NCBI GenBank assembly: GCA_905234605.1
Contig: CAJOIE010000005.1
Span: forward strand, 1 to 64,000
Length of the DNA: 64,000 bases
Source of the DNA: an uncultured Bacteroidaceae bacterium
Lineage (GTDB): Bacteria; Bacteroidota; Bacteroidia; Bacteroidales; Bacteroidaceae
Direction: 5' to 3'
Shown: positions 54,140 through 62,428 of the stretch, in pieces
Layout of the letters: every line of letters begins with the position of its first letter
Position numbering within the stretch: position 1 is the first letter of the stretch
Position numbers and translations under genes: made by a program
Notes under the pieces: generated by a model
What the model was told of the DNA's origin: nothing
The model's database searches: none
The model's input: the letters and a program-made list of their open reading frames with translations, nothing else

Positions 54140-55024
54140 ATGTCAAAGCAAGTGGAATACCTCTCTAACGGCATACTCGAGGTTGCCATCAGCACCAGGG
54201 GAGCCGAGTTGCAAAGCATACGCCGCGTGTCGTCGCCATTCGAGTATCTATGGCATGGCGATGCCGCCTTCTGGGACCGCCGCTCGCCCATACTGTTTCC
54301 CATCGTCGGCACCCTATGGGAAAACACCGCCCACATCGACGGTGCCACCTATCCCTTCGGGCAGCATGGCTTTGCCCGCGACATGGAGTTCCGCAAGATT
54401 GTCGACGAAGATCGTCACATGGCTTTCACCCTCAGCTCGGATGCCTCCACGTTTGCCCTCTTCCCCTTTGCTTTCGAGCTGCGCATCGACTACACGCTGC
54501 TGCGCAATGTGCTCACTGTGACGTGGACCGTCAGCAGCAGCGACGATGTCGCCGTGCCCTTCCATATCGGAGCCCACCCGGGCTTCATGCTTCCTCATTT
54601 CTGCGATGACGACGACCTCCACGGCTACCTCTCACTCGATGTCTCTGCCCCACTCCGCTGCAGCACTCTCGACGGTGCGTATGTCGACGGAGGCGTTGCC
54701 GAACTGCCAATCCCTGCCAACGGGCTCCTGCCCCTGTGTGCCGACACATTCATCTGTCCCACCCTCGTCGATGCCACCTCGCGCGTGCATCGCATCACCC
54801 TCCACGACAAGGAAGCACGCCCCATCGTGACCCTGCGTCACACCATGCCCGTCACCGCCATCTGGACTCCGGCTCCCGACGATGCCCCCTTCTTGTGCAT
54901 CGAGCCCTGGTGTGGATGCTGCGACCATGTGGGCTACACGGGCGAATTTGCCGAGCGGCCGTTCACACAGTTTGCCACCTCAGGCCAGCCGTGGACAACA
55001 AGCTACGACATCATCATTGAATGA
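54140..55024 (+). CDS. Aldose 1-epimerase family protein
   Basis: A galactose-mutarotase-like enzyme (294 aa) of the LacX / YeaD-type subgroup. Features: TRGAELQSIRR near the N-terminus, FPIVGTLWENTAHIDGATYPFGQHGFARD (~53-81) with the His that binds the sugar ring, AHPGFMLP, and the C-terminal CIEPWCGCCDHVGY with the catalytic Glu. It interconverts alpha and beta anomers of a hexose or hexose-phosphate; which is unknown. The GT2 gene follows 50 nt later. Confidence 0.88.
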   Translation: MSKQVEYLSNGILEVAISTRGAELQSIRRVSSPFEYLWHGDAAFWDRRSPILFPIVGTLWENTAHIDGATYPFGQHGFARDMEFRKIVDEDRHMAFTLSSDASTFALFPFAFELRIDYTLLRNVLTVTWTVSSSDDVAVPFHIGAHPGFMLPHFCDDDDLHGYLSLDVSAPLRCSTLDGAYVDGGVAELPIPANGLLPLCADTFICPTLVDATSRVHRITLHDKEARPIVTLRHTMPVTAIWTPAPDDAPFLCIEPWCGCCDHVGYTGEFAERPFTQFATSGQPWTTSYDIIIE

Positions 55025-55074
55025 CAGCGCGACAACGCCCTCACCCAGCACTTTCGGAAAAGTTACACAGCAAT

Positions 55075-55944
55075 ATGATTTCCATACTCATACCGACCTT
55101 CAACTATGATGCGTCCACCCTCGTGCGCGACTTCTGCTCACTTGCTAAGCGCGAACTTGTGGACTACGAGATTATTATCGGCGACGATGCCTCGACAGAG
55201 CCGCAGCCATGGCTTGACGAGATTGCCAAGTTGCCGCATGTCAGCGTGCTGCGTGCCACAACCAACCAGGGACGCGCACGCAATCTGAACGGCATGGCCG
55301 ATGCCGCAAAGGGCGAGTGGCTGCTCATTGTGGACTGCGACGCACGCATTGAGAGCGACTTCTCTCTTCACCTCTATATCAATGCCGCCTACTTGGCTCC
55401 CGTCGTGTGCGGCGGCCTCCGCCACCCCTCCGTGAACCCCAACCCTGCGGCCACACTGCGCTACAAATACGAGCGTCATGCCGACCGTGTGCGCGGAGCT
55501 GAATACCGCGAAGAGGAGCCCTACGACCATCTCTCCACCTTCAACATCTTCGTGAGCCATAAGGTGTTCAACAAGGTGCGCTTCGATGAGCAGTGCACCG
55601 ACTACGGCTATGAAGACACCCTCTTCGGAGCCGACCTCCAAGCACATGCCTATCTGATACAGCACATCGACAACCCGCTCGTGCACATCGGCCTTGAGGA
55701 CAACGCCACCTACCTCATGAAGGTGGAGACGGCCTTGCACACCTTGAAGCGCATACATGAGCGTCTCGGCTCATACAGCCGCGTAGAGGCGACCTCCAAC
55801 AAGCTGCGCCGTCTGCGTCTGGCATCTCTCGTGGTGCTCGGCCACAAGCTCTATGGACAGCTCCTGCGCCGCAACTTGCTGGGCAGGCACCCTTCGCTCG
55901 CTTTCTTCCAGCTCTACAAGCTGGGCTATTACCTCAGCCTCTGA
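55075..55944 (+). CDS. Family 2 glycosyltransferase
   Basis: A GT-A-fold transferase (289 aa) using nucleotide sugars. SILIPTFNYDASTLVRD opens the protein, IIIGDDAST supplies a UDP-contact Asp, and LLIVDCDARIE (residues ~84-94) is the DxD metal site. FNKVRFDEQCTDYGYEDTLF is the acceptor-side ED motif. No transmembrane helices. The start MISILIP is preferred over an ATG at 55021 that adds 18 unrelated residues. Its last 11 bases overlap the convergent rarA gene. The acceptor is unknown. Confidence 0.88.
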   Translation: MISILIPTFNYDASTLVRDFCSLAKRELVDYEIIIGDDASTEPQPWLDEIAKLPHVSVLRATTNQGRARNLNGMADAAKGEWLLIVDCDARIESDFSLHLYINAAYLAPVVCGGLRHPSVNPNPAATLRYKYERHADRVRGAEYREEEPYDHLSTFNIFVSHKVFNKVRFDEQCTDYGYEDTLFGADLQAHAYLIQHIDNPLVHIGLEDNATYLMKVETALHTLKRIHERLGSYSRVEATSNKLRRLRLASLVVLGHKLYGQLLRRNLLGRHPSLAFFQLYKLGYYLSL

Positions 55945-57217
55945 CATCACCAGCCCACCGCTCTCCCCACAGCGTCCTCATGCGCTCCGCCAGGCGGTCC
56001 TCCTGCTGGTTGGGCTGCGGCATCCAGAAGCGTTCATCCAGTCCGTCGGGCAAGTACTGCTGCTTCACGAAGTGGCCTTGATAGTCGTGAGCATACTTGT
56101 AGTCGTCGCCATAGCCCAGCTGCTTCATTAACTTTGTCGGAGCGTTGCGCAGATGCAGCGGCACTGGCAGGTTGCCCGTCTGACGCACCTGTGCTAAAGC
56201 GGCGTCAATGGCAAGATAAGCGGAGTTGCTCTTGGGCGACGCAGCCAGGTAGACCGTAGCCTCGGCAAGCGGTATCCGCCCTTCCGGCCACCCTATCTTC
56301 TGAACAGTGTCGAAGGCTGCATTGGCAAGCAGGAGCGCATTGGGGTTGGCCAGTCCTATGTCCTCCGCAGCCGAAATCACGAGGCGCCGTGCAATGAAGG
56401 CAGGGTCCTCGCCGCCCTCAATCATGCGTGCCAGCCAGTAGATGGCGGCATCGGGGTCGGAGCCACGTATGCTCTTGATGAACGCCGAGATTATGTCGTA
56501 GTGCATCTCGCCATCCTTGTCGTAGGCCAAGGGGTTCTGCTGCAAGCGCTCGGCCACCAGCGCGTCGGTGACGGTGAGAGTCTCGCCCTCACGAGCCGTG
56601 GCTGTGACCAGCTCAAGGATGTTGAGCAGCTTGCGGGCATCGCCGCCGCTATAGCGCAACAGAGCGGTTGTCTCGCGCAGCTCCACAGAGAGTTCCCTGA
56701 GCACCACGTCCTCGCTGAGAGCACGGCGCGCAAGAGCCAGCAGGTCGGCAGCCTCAAGCGGCTTGAGCACATACACGGCACAGCGCGAGAGCAGCGGGCG
56801 AATAACCTCAAACGAGGGGTTCTCCGTGGTGGCACCGATGAGGGTGATGACACCCTGCTCCACGGCTCCCAGCAGCGAGTCCTGCTGCGACTTGGAGAAG
56901 CGGTGTATCTCGTCGATGAAGAGGATTGGCGTTGCCGAGTCGAAGAAGCGGTTGCTGCGGGCCTTGTCGATAACCTCACGCACATCCTTCACTCCCGACG
57001 TCACGGCCGAGAGCGTGTAGAACGGAGTCTCCAGCGTGTGTGCTATTATCTGCGCCAGCGTGGTCTTGCCCACCCCCGGCGGTCCCCATAGTATGAAGCT
57101 GGCAATGCGGCGGCTGTCAATCATCTGCCGCATCACAGCCCCCGGTGCCACAAGGTGTTGCTGCCCGATGTAGCCGTCGAGTGTTGTCGGGCGCATGCGT
57201 TCTGCCAATGGTCTCAT
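55934..57217 (-). CDS. rarA: Replication-associated recombination protein A (AAA ATPase)
   Basis: RarA/MgsA (427 aa), a clamp-loader-like ATPase acting at stalled replication forks. It begins PLAERMRPTTLDGYIGQQHL, has Walker A WGPPGVGKTT (~44-53), Walker B ILFIDEIHRFSK and the sensor segment TLIGATTENPSFEV. The C-terminal tetramerisation domain carries RMIEGGEDPAFIARRLVISAAEDIG. Full length. Palindrome array F lies upstream, between it and the DUF3127 gene. A -7 box sits 30 nt before the start. Confidence 0.96.
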   Translation of the reverse strand: MRPLAERMRPTTLDGYIGQQHLVAPGAVMRQMIDSRRIASFILWGPPGVGKTTLAQIIAHTLETPFYTLSAVTSGVKDVREVIDKARSNRFFDSATPILFIDEIHRFSKSQQDSLLGAVEQGVITLIGATTENPSFEVIRPLLSRCAVYVLKPLEAADLLALARRALSEDVVLRELSVELRETTALLRYSGGDARKLLNILELVTATAREGETLTVTDALVAERLQQNPLAYDKDGEMHYDIISAFIKSIRGSDPDAAIYWLARMIEGGEDPAFIARRLVISAAEDIGLANPNALLLANAAFDTVQKIGWPEGRIPLAEATVYLAASPKSNSAYLAIDAALAQVRQTGNLPVPLHLRNAPTKLMKQLGYGDDYKYAHDYQGHFVKQQYLPDGLDERFWMPQPNQQEDRLAERMRTLWGERWAGDVRG

Positions 57218-57247
57218 GTCGCTGTGTCGTTGCTATGTTCGTGAAGG

Positions 57248-57255
57248 CAAATGTA
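57248..57255 (-). promoter_or_regulatory. -7 promoter box for rarA
   Basis: TACATTTG on the minus strand, 30 nt before the rarA start. Palindrome array F ends 73 bp upstream of it in the direction of transcription. Confidence 0.6.
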
Positions 57256-57328
57256 GCATGTTTGTCTGAAGCCACCACGGCACAAGCCTGCAAAGTGGCT
57301 GCGGCATACACGCCACGCACGTCGCCGG

Positions 57329-57409
57329 CACCCTGCACCCTCCCGCGCAGCACCATGCAGGGAGTGCGCCACGCACCCTGCACGGAGAACGCCGTCACCC
57401 TGCAGGGTG
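57329..57409. repeat. Intergenic palindrome array F (4 units)
   Basis: Units start at 57329, 57351, 57374 and 57396 (spacing 22, 23, 22 bp). Forms run from CACCCTGCACCCTC to the full palindrome CACCCTGCAGGGTG. Located upstream of rarA and downstream of the DUF3127 gene, both on the minus strand. Confidence 0.88.
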
Positions 57410-57506
57410 ATGCCAAGGCCGCAACAGGCCCTACGCAAACGGCATTGCCCGCCGGCAGCGCGATGGCTGTCGGCGGGCAATGCAGCGGGTGACTACGCTG
57501 TGCGCG

Positions 57507-57941
57507 TCAGAAAGGCAGGTCGTCGTTGCTGCCCCCTGCGGCAAAGGAACCGCCCATGTCGGCCGGCTGCTGCGGGGCGGCGGCAGGCTGTGCGGGCGGG
57601 AACGGGGGATTGACCCCGGGCACGGCACCCATGCCCATCGGAGCGGCGGGAGCTGCCTGCGCGTTGGGGTCGAAGGGAGCCACACGCCATGCACGCACCG
57701 TGTTGTACCAACGGCCGTTATACTCACGGGCGTCTATATCGAAGCTCACCGTGAGCGACTGACCCACCTGAATGTTGAACTGGGCAATCTTGTCGGTGCC
57801 GAACACCTCGAAGACCATCTTCCTGGGGTACTGTTCAAAAGTCTCCAGCACGTATGAGGCCACCTTCCACTCCGAGCCTGTGCGCTGCGATACGCCCCCA
57901 CGCTCGGGCAGGACGTTGATAATCTTACCTTGGATATCCAT
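57507..57941 (-). CDS. DUF3127 protein with SSB-like acidic tail
   Basis: A 144-aa DUF3127 protein. Residues ~1-90 form a predicted OB-like beta barrel (MDIQGKIINVLPERGGVSQR, KMVFEVFGTDKIAQFNIQVG, WYNTVRAWRVAPF). A Pro/Ala/Gly-rich linker follows (~95-135), and the last residues are GSNDDLPF. This barrel-linker-acidic-tip layout closely copies single-stranded DNA-binding protein, whose DDxPF tip recruits replication partners. The family is confined largely to Bacteroidota and its role is unproven. It is transcribed divergently from dnaN. Confidence 0.85.
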   Translation of the reverse strand: MDIQGKIINVLPERGGVSQRTGSEWKVASYVLETFEQYPRKMVFEVFGTDKIAQFNIQVGQSLTVSFDIDAREYNGRWYNTVRAWRVAPFDPNAQAAPAAPMGMGAVPGVNPPFPPAQPAAAPQQPADMGGSFAAGGSNDDLPF

Positions 57942-57999
57942 CTGTCGTAGTCTGTGATAGTTGTGTGAAACAAAGCCGGCATGCGGCGTAATGCGGTTG

Positions 58000-58007
58000 C
58001 AAATGTA
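58000..58007 (-). promoter_or_regulatory. -7 promoter box for DUF3127 gene
   Basis: TACATTTG on the minus strand, 58 nt before the DUF3127 start. It is back-to-back with the dnaN promoter. Confidence 0.6.
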
Positions 58008-58046
58008 TCACTTAATCAAGGAGGCAGCTAATTTTGAAGGCTATTT

Positions 58047-58078
58047 TTTGCGGTGTCACACCAAAAAGCATACCTTTG
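58047..58078 (+). promoter_or_regulatory. Promoter of dnaN
   Basis: TTTG (58047-58050), 20-bp spacer, TACCTTTG (58071-58078). An exact two-box promoter, giving a leader of about 89 nt. Confidence 0.85.
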
Positions 58079-58171
58079 TAGATGCAAGGACGCTGCCCGC
58101 GGGCTGCCGTCTTTTTGCGCATGCCGACACTCCCCAACAGCATACAAAACAACTTATCCACGCATAGCATT

Positions 58172-59296
58172 ATGAAACTGAAAGTCTCCAGTGCAACACT
58201 CTTCAACCGTCTGACCTCCATCAGCCGTGTGCTCAACAGCAAGAACTCACTGCCCATCCTCGACTGCTTCCTCTTCGAGGTGGAGGGCACACGCATGTCG
58301 GTCACGGCATCAGACAGCGAAATATCGCTCATCACCTCCCTCGACCTCATCGAGGCAGAGCACGATGCCCGCTTCTGCATCAAGGCCAAGACAATACAAG
58401 ACTCCCTGAAGGAGATTTCCGACCAGCCCATAACGCTCAACGTCAACCTCGACACGATGGAGATACACGGGCAGTACATGAACGGCTCGTTCAACATCGT
58501 TGGCGACCGCGCCGACGAGTACCCCCGTCCGCATGAGCTTGACGGCAACGTGTCCACCTACCAGATACCACAGAACGTGCTTCAGGGCGGCATCACCAAC
58601 AGCCTCTTCGCCACGGCCGACGACGAGATACGCCCCGTGATGACCGGCATCTACTTCGACTTCACCCCCGAGTGCATGATATTCGTCGGCACCGATGGAC
58701 GCAAACTCGTGCGTGCCAAAAACGCCAAGGTGCACAGCGAGCAGCAGATAGGCTTCATCATGCCCAAGAAGCCCGCCAACATACTCAAGAGCCTGCTCGC
58801 CAAGAGCGACGACCCCGTGACACTGGCCTTCAACGACACGCTGGCACAGGTGCAGGCCGTCGACTTCACCCTCACATGCCGCCTCATCGACGGCCGCTAC
58901 CCCAACTACAACAGCGTCATACCGCAGAACAACCCCTACAAGGCCACCATCGAGCGCACGGCACTCGTCTCCGCACTGCGCCGCGTCATCATCTTCTCCA
59001 GCCAGAGCAGCTCGCTCGTCAAGCTCACCTTCAGCAACAACAAAGTGGTGCTCTCCGGTCAGGACATAGACTACTCCACATCGGCCGAGGAGACCGTAGC
59101 CTGCGAATACGATGCGCCCGACATGAGCATCGGCTTCAAGGGCACACTCCTGCTCGACATACTGAACAACCTCAACAGCACAAGCGTGGTGCTCGAGCTG
59201 GCCGACCCAGGCCGCGCCGGACTCATCACACCCGTGGAGCAGCAGCCCGACGAGGACGTGCTCATGCTGCTCATGCCCATGATGCTCAACGACTGA
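58172..59296 (+). CDS. dnaN: DNA polymerase III sliding clamp (beta subunit)
   Basis: The ring-shaped processivity factor of the replicase (374 aa; three tandem clamp folds of ~120 residues). It begins MKLKVSSATLFNRLTSISRVL; further marks are FEVEGTRMSVTASDSEISL, GTDGRKLVRAKN and the C-terminal LLMPMMLND, equivalent to the conserved MPMRL end. It is not beside dnaA or recF as in many bacteria; here it heads a run with an exonuclease gene, coaBC, DUF4835 and recN. Confidence 0.97.
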   Translation: MKLKVSSATLFNRLTSISRVLNSKNSLPILDCFLFEVEGTRMSVTASDSEISLITSLDLIEAEHDARFCIKAKTIQDSLKEISDQPITLNVNLDTMEIHGQYMNGSFNIVGDRADEYPRPHELDGNVSTYQIPQNVLQGGITNSLFATADDEIRPVMTGIYFDFTPECMIFVGTDGRKLVRAKNAKVHSEQQIGFIMPKKPANILKSLLAKSDDPVTLAFNDTLAQVQAVDFTLTCRLIDGRYPNYNSVIPQNNPYKATIERTALVSALRRVIIFSSQSSSLVKLTFSNNKVVLSGQDIDYSTSAEETVACEYDAPDMSIGFKGTLLLDILNNLNSTSVVLELADPGRAGLITPVEQQPDEDVLMLLMPMMLND

Positions 59297-59320
59297 AGCC
59301 ACGCTCCCGCAGACCTGCCG

Positions 59321-59328
59321 CAAAAGTA
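59321..59328 (-). promoter_or_regulatory. Orphan antisense -7 box at dnaN 3' end
   Basis: TACTTTTG on the minus strand faces into the 3' end of dnaN with no minus-strand gene to serve. No -33 element is seen, so it may be chance. Confidence 0.2.
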
Positions 59329-59432
59329 GGCACCCGCAGCACCGCACCACACACTCACACACGCCCATCATCCACCGCCACGGCAGCATGCCGGCACGGT
59401 GGATGGTGGACATACATTTATATAAACAGCAC

Positions 59433-60209
59433 ATGCAGCTACAGCTCACCCGCCCAATAGTATTCTTCGACCTTGAGACGACAGGCATCGACATCGCCAA
59501 GGACCGCATCGTGGAGATAGCCCTGCTCAAGATACACCCCGACGGCAGCGAGGACAGCAAGCTTATGCGCCTCAACCCGCAGATGCACATACCGGCCGAG
59601 GCATCAGCCGTCAACGGCATCACCGACGCCGACGTGGCACACAGCCCCACGTTTGCCGACAAGGCAGACGAGATATGGACATTCATCGACGGCTGCGACC
59701 TCGGAGGTTTCAACTCCAACCACTTCGACATACCCCTGCTGGCAGAGGAATTCCTGCGTGCAGGCATGAACGTGGACCTGCGCAAGGCTCAGTTCGTGGA
59801 CGTGCAGAACATCTACCACAAGCTTGAACGCCGCACCCTCGCCGCTGCCTACAAGTTCTACTGCCACCGTGAACTGACCGATGCACACACCGCCATGGCC
59901 GACACACGAGCCACCTACGAGGTGCTCTGCGCACAGCTCGACCGCTATCCCGACGACCTGCACAACGACACAGCCTTCCTCGCCGAATACTCACGGCGCA
60001 CCAACAACGTGGACTACGCCGGACGCATAGTGCTCGACAACAACGGCGTAGAGACCATCAACTTCGGCAAGTACAAGGGCAAGCCCGTGGCCGAGGTGCT
60101 ACGCCGCGACCCCAGCTTCTACTCATGGGTGATGCAAGGCGACTTCACGCGCGACACCAAGCAGGCCTTCACCGCACTGCTCGTGCGTGGCAATCAGCAC
60201 AGGAAGTAA
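59433..60209 (+). CDS. DnaQ-like 3'-5' exonuclease
   Basis: A DEDDh-type exonuclease (258 aa). VFFDLETTGID gives the first Asp/Glu pair (residues ~10-20), NSNHFDIPLL the second Asp, and HTAMADTRATYEV the His/Asp pair (~153-165). The C-terminal ~60 residues (NFGKYKGKPVAEVLRRDPSFYSWVMQGDF) form a small module often fused to such nucleases in Bacteroidota. It lies 136 nt after dnaN and may act as proofreading subunit or in repair. The start MQLQLTRP is preferred to one 45 nt upstream. Confidence 0.9.
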   Translation: MQLQLTRPIVFFDLETTGIDIAKDRIVEIALLKIHPDGSEDSKLMRLNPQMHIPAEASAVNGITDADVAHSPTFADKADEIWTFIDGCDLGGFNSNHFDIPLLAEEFLRAGMNVDLRKAQFVDVQNIYHKLERRTLAAAYKFYCHRELTDAHTAMADTRATYEVLCAQLDRYPDDLHNDTAFLAEYSRRTNNVDYAGRIVLDNNGVETINFGKYKGKPVAEVLRRDPSFYSWVMQGDFTRDTKQAFTALLVRGNQHRK

Positions 60210-60251
60210 GCCGTACGCACACACACCACCTCCACACCAAGCACACCACGC

Positions 60252-61490
60252 ATGAACATCGTCTTAGGCATCACAGGCAGCATAGCAGCCTACAAGGCAT
60301 GCACACTCATACGCCTGCTCGTCAAGCAAGGCCACGAAGTGCAGGTGGTCATCACGCCTGCCGGCAAGGAATTCATCACACCCATAACCCTCTCCGCCCT
60401 GACATCGAAGCCCGTCGTCAGCGACTTCTTCTCACAGCGCGACGGCACATGGCACAGCCACGTAGCCCTCGGCCTATGGGCCGACGCAATGCTCATAGCC
60501 CCTTGCACAGCCTCCACCATAGGCAAGATGGCACACGGCATAGCCGACAACATGCTCATCACCACCTACCTCTCAATGAAGGCACCAGTGTTCATCGCTC
60601 CGGCCATGGACCTCGACATGTGGCGGCACGAAGCCACACAGGCCAACCTGCGCCTGCTCAAGGCACGGGGCGTGCACGTCATCGAGCCCGCCGACGGCGA
60701 GCTGGCAAGCCACCTCGTGGGCAAAGGACGCATGGAAGAGCCCGAGCGCATTGCACAAGTGCTGCTCGCAGAGCTCAACAAGGCAGTCACTGGCAGCCCC
60801 CTCAGCGGCCGCCATCTGCTCATCACCGCAGGCCCCACCTACGAGCGCATAGACCCTGTACGCTTCATAGGCAACTACTCCAGCGGCAAAATGGGCGTGG
60901 CACTCGCCAAGGAGTGTGCACGCCGCGGAGCTCACGTGGAGCTGGTGTGCGGACCCATGCAGACAGCCGTGCCTGAAGGAGATGCAGACATACACGTAAC
61001 ACACGTGGAGAGTGCAGCACAGATGCATGCAGCCGCCGTGGAGTGCTACAGCAACTGCGACGCTGCCATACTCTGCGCCGCCGTGGCCGACTTCACTCCT
61101 GCCGAACCGGCCGACCGCAAGCTCAAGCGAGAGAGCGACGACCTGGTGCTGCGCCTGCGTCCCACCAAAGACATCGCCGAAGAGTTGGGCAATATGAAAG
61201 CCGTGCACAATGAACACGTGGACACCACCGGAGAAGGCCAGCGAAAGTACCTCGTGGGCTTCGCCTTAGAGACACACGACGAGCTGGCACATGCCGAAGC
61301 CAAGCGAGAACGCAAGAACTTCGACTTCATAGTGCTTAACTCACTTCAGGATGAAGGCGCAGGCTTCCAGCACGACACTAACAAGGTGACCATCGTCAGC
61401 GCACACGGACGCACCGACTACCCCCTGAAAAGCAAGGCAGAGGTGGCGGCTGACATAGTTGACCAACTTGCAAACCTCTTCACAGCATGA
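60252..61490 (+). CDS. coaBC: Bifunctional phosphopantothenoylcysteine decarboxylase / phosphopantothenate-cysteine ligase
   Basis: Two successive steps of coenzyme A synthesis (412 aa). CoaC (residues ~1-185) is the FMN-dependent decarboxylase: GITGSIAAYKACTLIRLL, the catalytic His in HSHVALGLWADAML, and APAMDLDMW. The last motif has Asp where E. coli has Asn in PAMN, which I believe is usual in this phylum. CoaB (~186-412) shows TAGPTYERIDPVRFIGNYSSGKMG. Overlaps the DUF4835 gene by four bases (ATGA). Confidence 0.96.
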   Translation: MNIVLGITGSIAAYKACTLIRLLVKQGHEVQVVITPAGKEFITPITLSALTSKPVVSDFFSQRDGTWHSHVALGLWADAMLIAPCTASTIGKMAHGIADNMLITTYLSMKAPVFIAPAMDLDMWRHEATQANLRLLKARGVHVIEPADGELASHLVGKGRMEEPERIAQVLLAELNKAVTGSPLSGRHLLITAGPTYERIDPVRFIGNYSSGKMGVALAKECARRGAHVELVCGPMQTAVPEGDADIHVTHVESAAQMHAAAVECYSNCDAAILCAAVADFTPAEPADRKLKRESDDLVLRLRPTKDIAEELGNMKAVHNEHVDTTGEGQRKYLVGFALETHDELAHAEAKRERKNFDFIVLNSLQDEGAGFQHDTNKVTIVSAHGRTDYPLKSKAEVAADIVDQLANLFTA

Positions 61491-62398
61491 AACACCTTGC
61501 CATCATTGCGGCCGCCTGCATGGCGTGCCTCACATGCAGTCCTGCGGCATGCGCACAGGAACTCAATGCCAAAGTCATAATCAACCGGTCGCAAGTGTCC
61601 AACACCAAGTCGGGCGTGTTCGAGGCATTGGAGAAAGCTGTGACACAGTTCCTCAACGAGCGGGCCTGGACCAACATGAAGTTCCGCCAGCAAGAACGCA
61701 TACAATGCTCCTTCAACATCAACATCAGTTCCTACGATGAGAGCTCGGGGGCATTCAAGGCTACAGCCCTCATCGCCTCGTCAAGGCCCGTGTATGGTTC
61801 CTCCTACACCACCACCGTGTGGAACACCAACGACAAAGACTTTAACTTCAACTTCCAGGAATTCGACCAGCTGGAATGGCGCCCCGAACAGATAGACAAC
61901 AACCTGACTGCCCTGCTGGCCTACTGGGCCAACATCATCATAGGCATGGACCTCGACACCATGGCTCCGCAGGCTGGCACAGCCTATGTCCAGCAGGCAC
62001 TCGACATCTGCCAGGCAGGCGAGACCCTCGGCTTCACGGGATGGAAGGCCTTCGACGACAGCCGCAACCGCTTTGCCATAGCCAACGACTACCTCGACGG
62101 CGCCATGGAGAAGTTCCGGCAGCTGCAATATACATACTACCGCCAAGGACTCGACCACATGAGCGAAGACACCGAGGCGGCACGAAAAGCCATCGTCGAG
62201 GCCATGCAGCAGCTGAAGGAGGCTCACTCCGACAAGACCATGAGCATGCTGCCACAGATATTCACCGACATCAAGCGCGACGAGCTCGTGGCAATCTTCG
62301 CAGGCCATGGCCCGACAGCCGAGCGCGAGGGCGTCTACGACATTCTGTTCGCCATCAACCCCTCACAAAGCACCTACTGGGAGAAAATCAAACAGTAG
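61487..62398 (+). CDS. DUF4835 family exported protein
   Basis: A 303-aa protein with a signal peptide (residues ~1-23, cut after ACA-QE). It is full length for DUF4835: LNAKVIINRSQVSNTKSGVFEAL near the mature start, QCSFNINISSYDESSGAFKATALIASSRPVYG, and the C-terminal REGVYDILFAINPSQSTYWEKIKQ. The function is unknown. The order coaBC-DUF4835-recN recurs in Bacteroidota as I recall. It is probably periplasmic, possibly linked to gliding/T9SS-era envelope genes, but nothing here shows that. Confidence 0.9.
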   Translation: MKHLAIIAAACMACLTCSPAACAQELNAKVIINRSQVSNTKSGVFEALEKAVTQFLNERAWTNMKFRQQERIQCSFNINISSYDESSGAFKATALIASSRPVYGSSYTTTVWNTNDKDFNFNFQEFDQLEWRPEQIDNNLTALLAYWANIIIGMDLDTMAPQAGTAYVQQALDICQAGETLGFTGWKAFDDSRNRFAIANDYLDGAMEKFRQLQYTYYRQGLDHMSEDTEAARKAIVEAMQQLKEAHSDKTMSMLPQIFTDIKRDELVAIFAGHGPTAEREGVYDILFAINPSQSTYWEKIKQ

Positions 62399-62428
62399 AC
62401 ATCCGGCACGCCAACGCCATACCACACA

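Noticed and set aside
58310..59785. Minus-strand ORF of 491 codons opposite dnaN and the exonuclease gene
   Set aside because: Antisense to two well-identified genes and no recognisable protein features. The TACTTTTG box at 59321-59328 lies inside it, not before its start.
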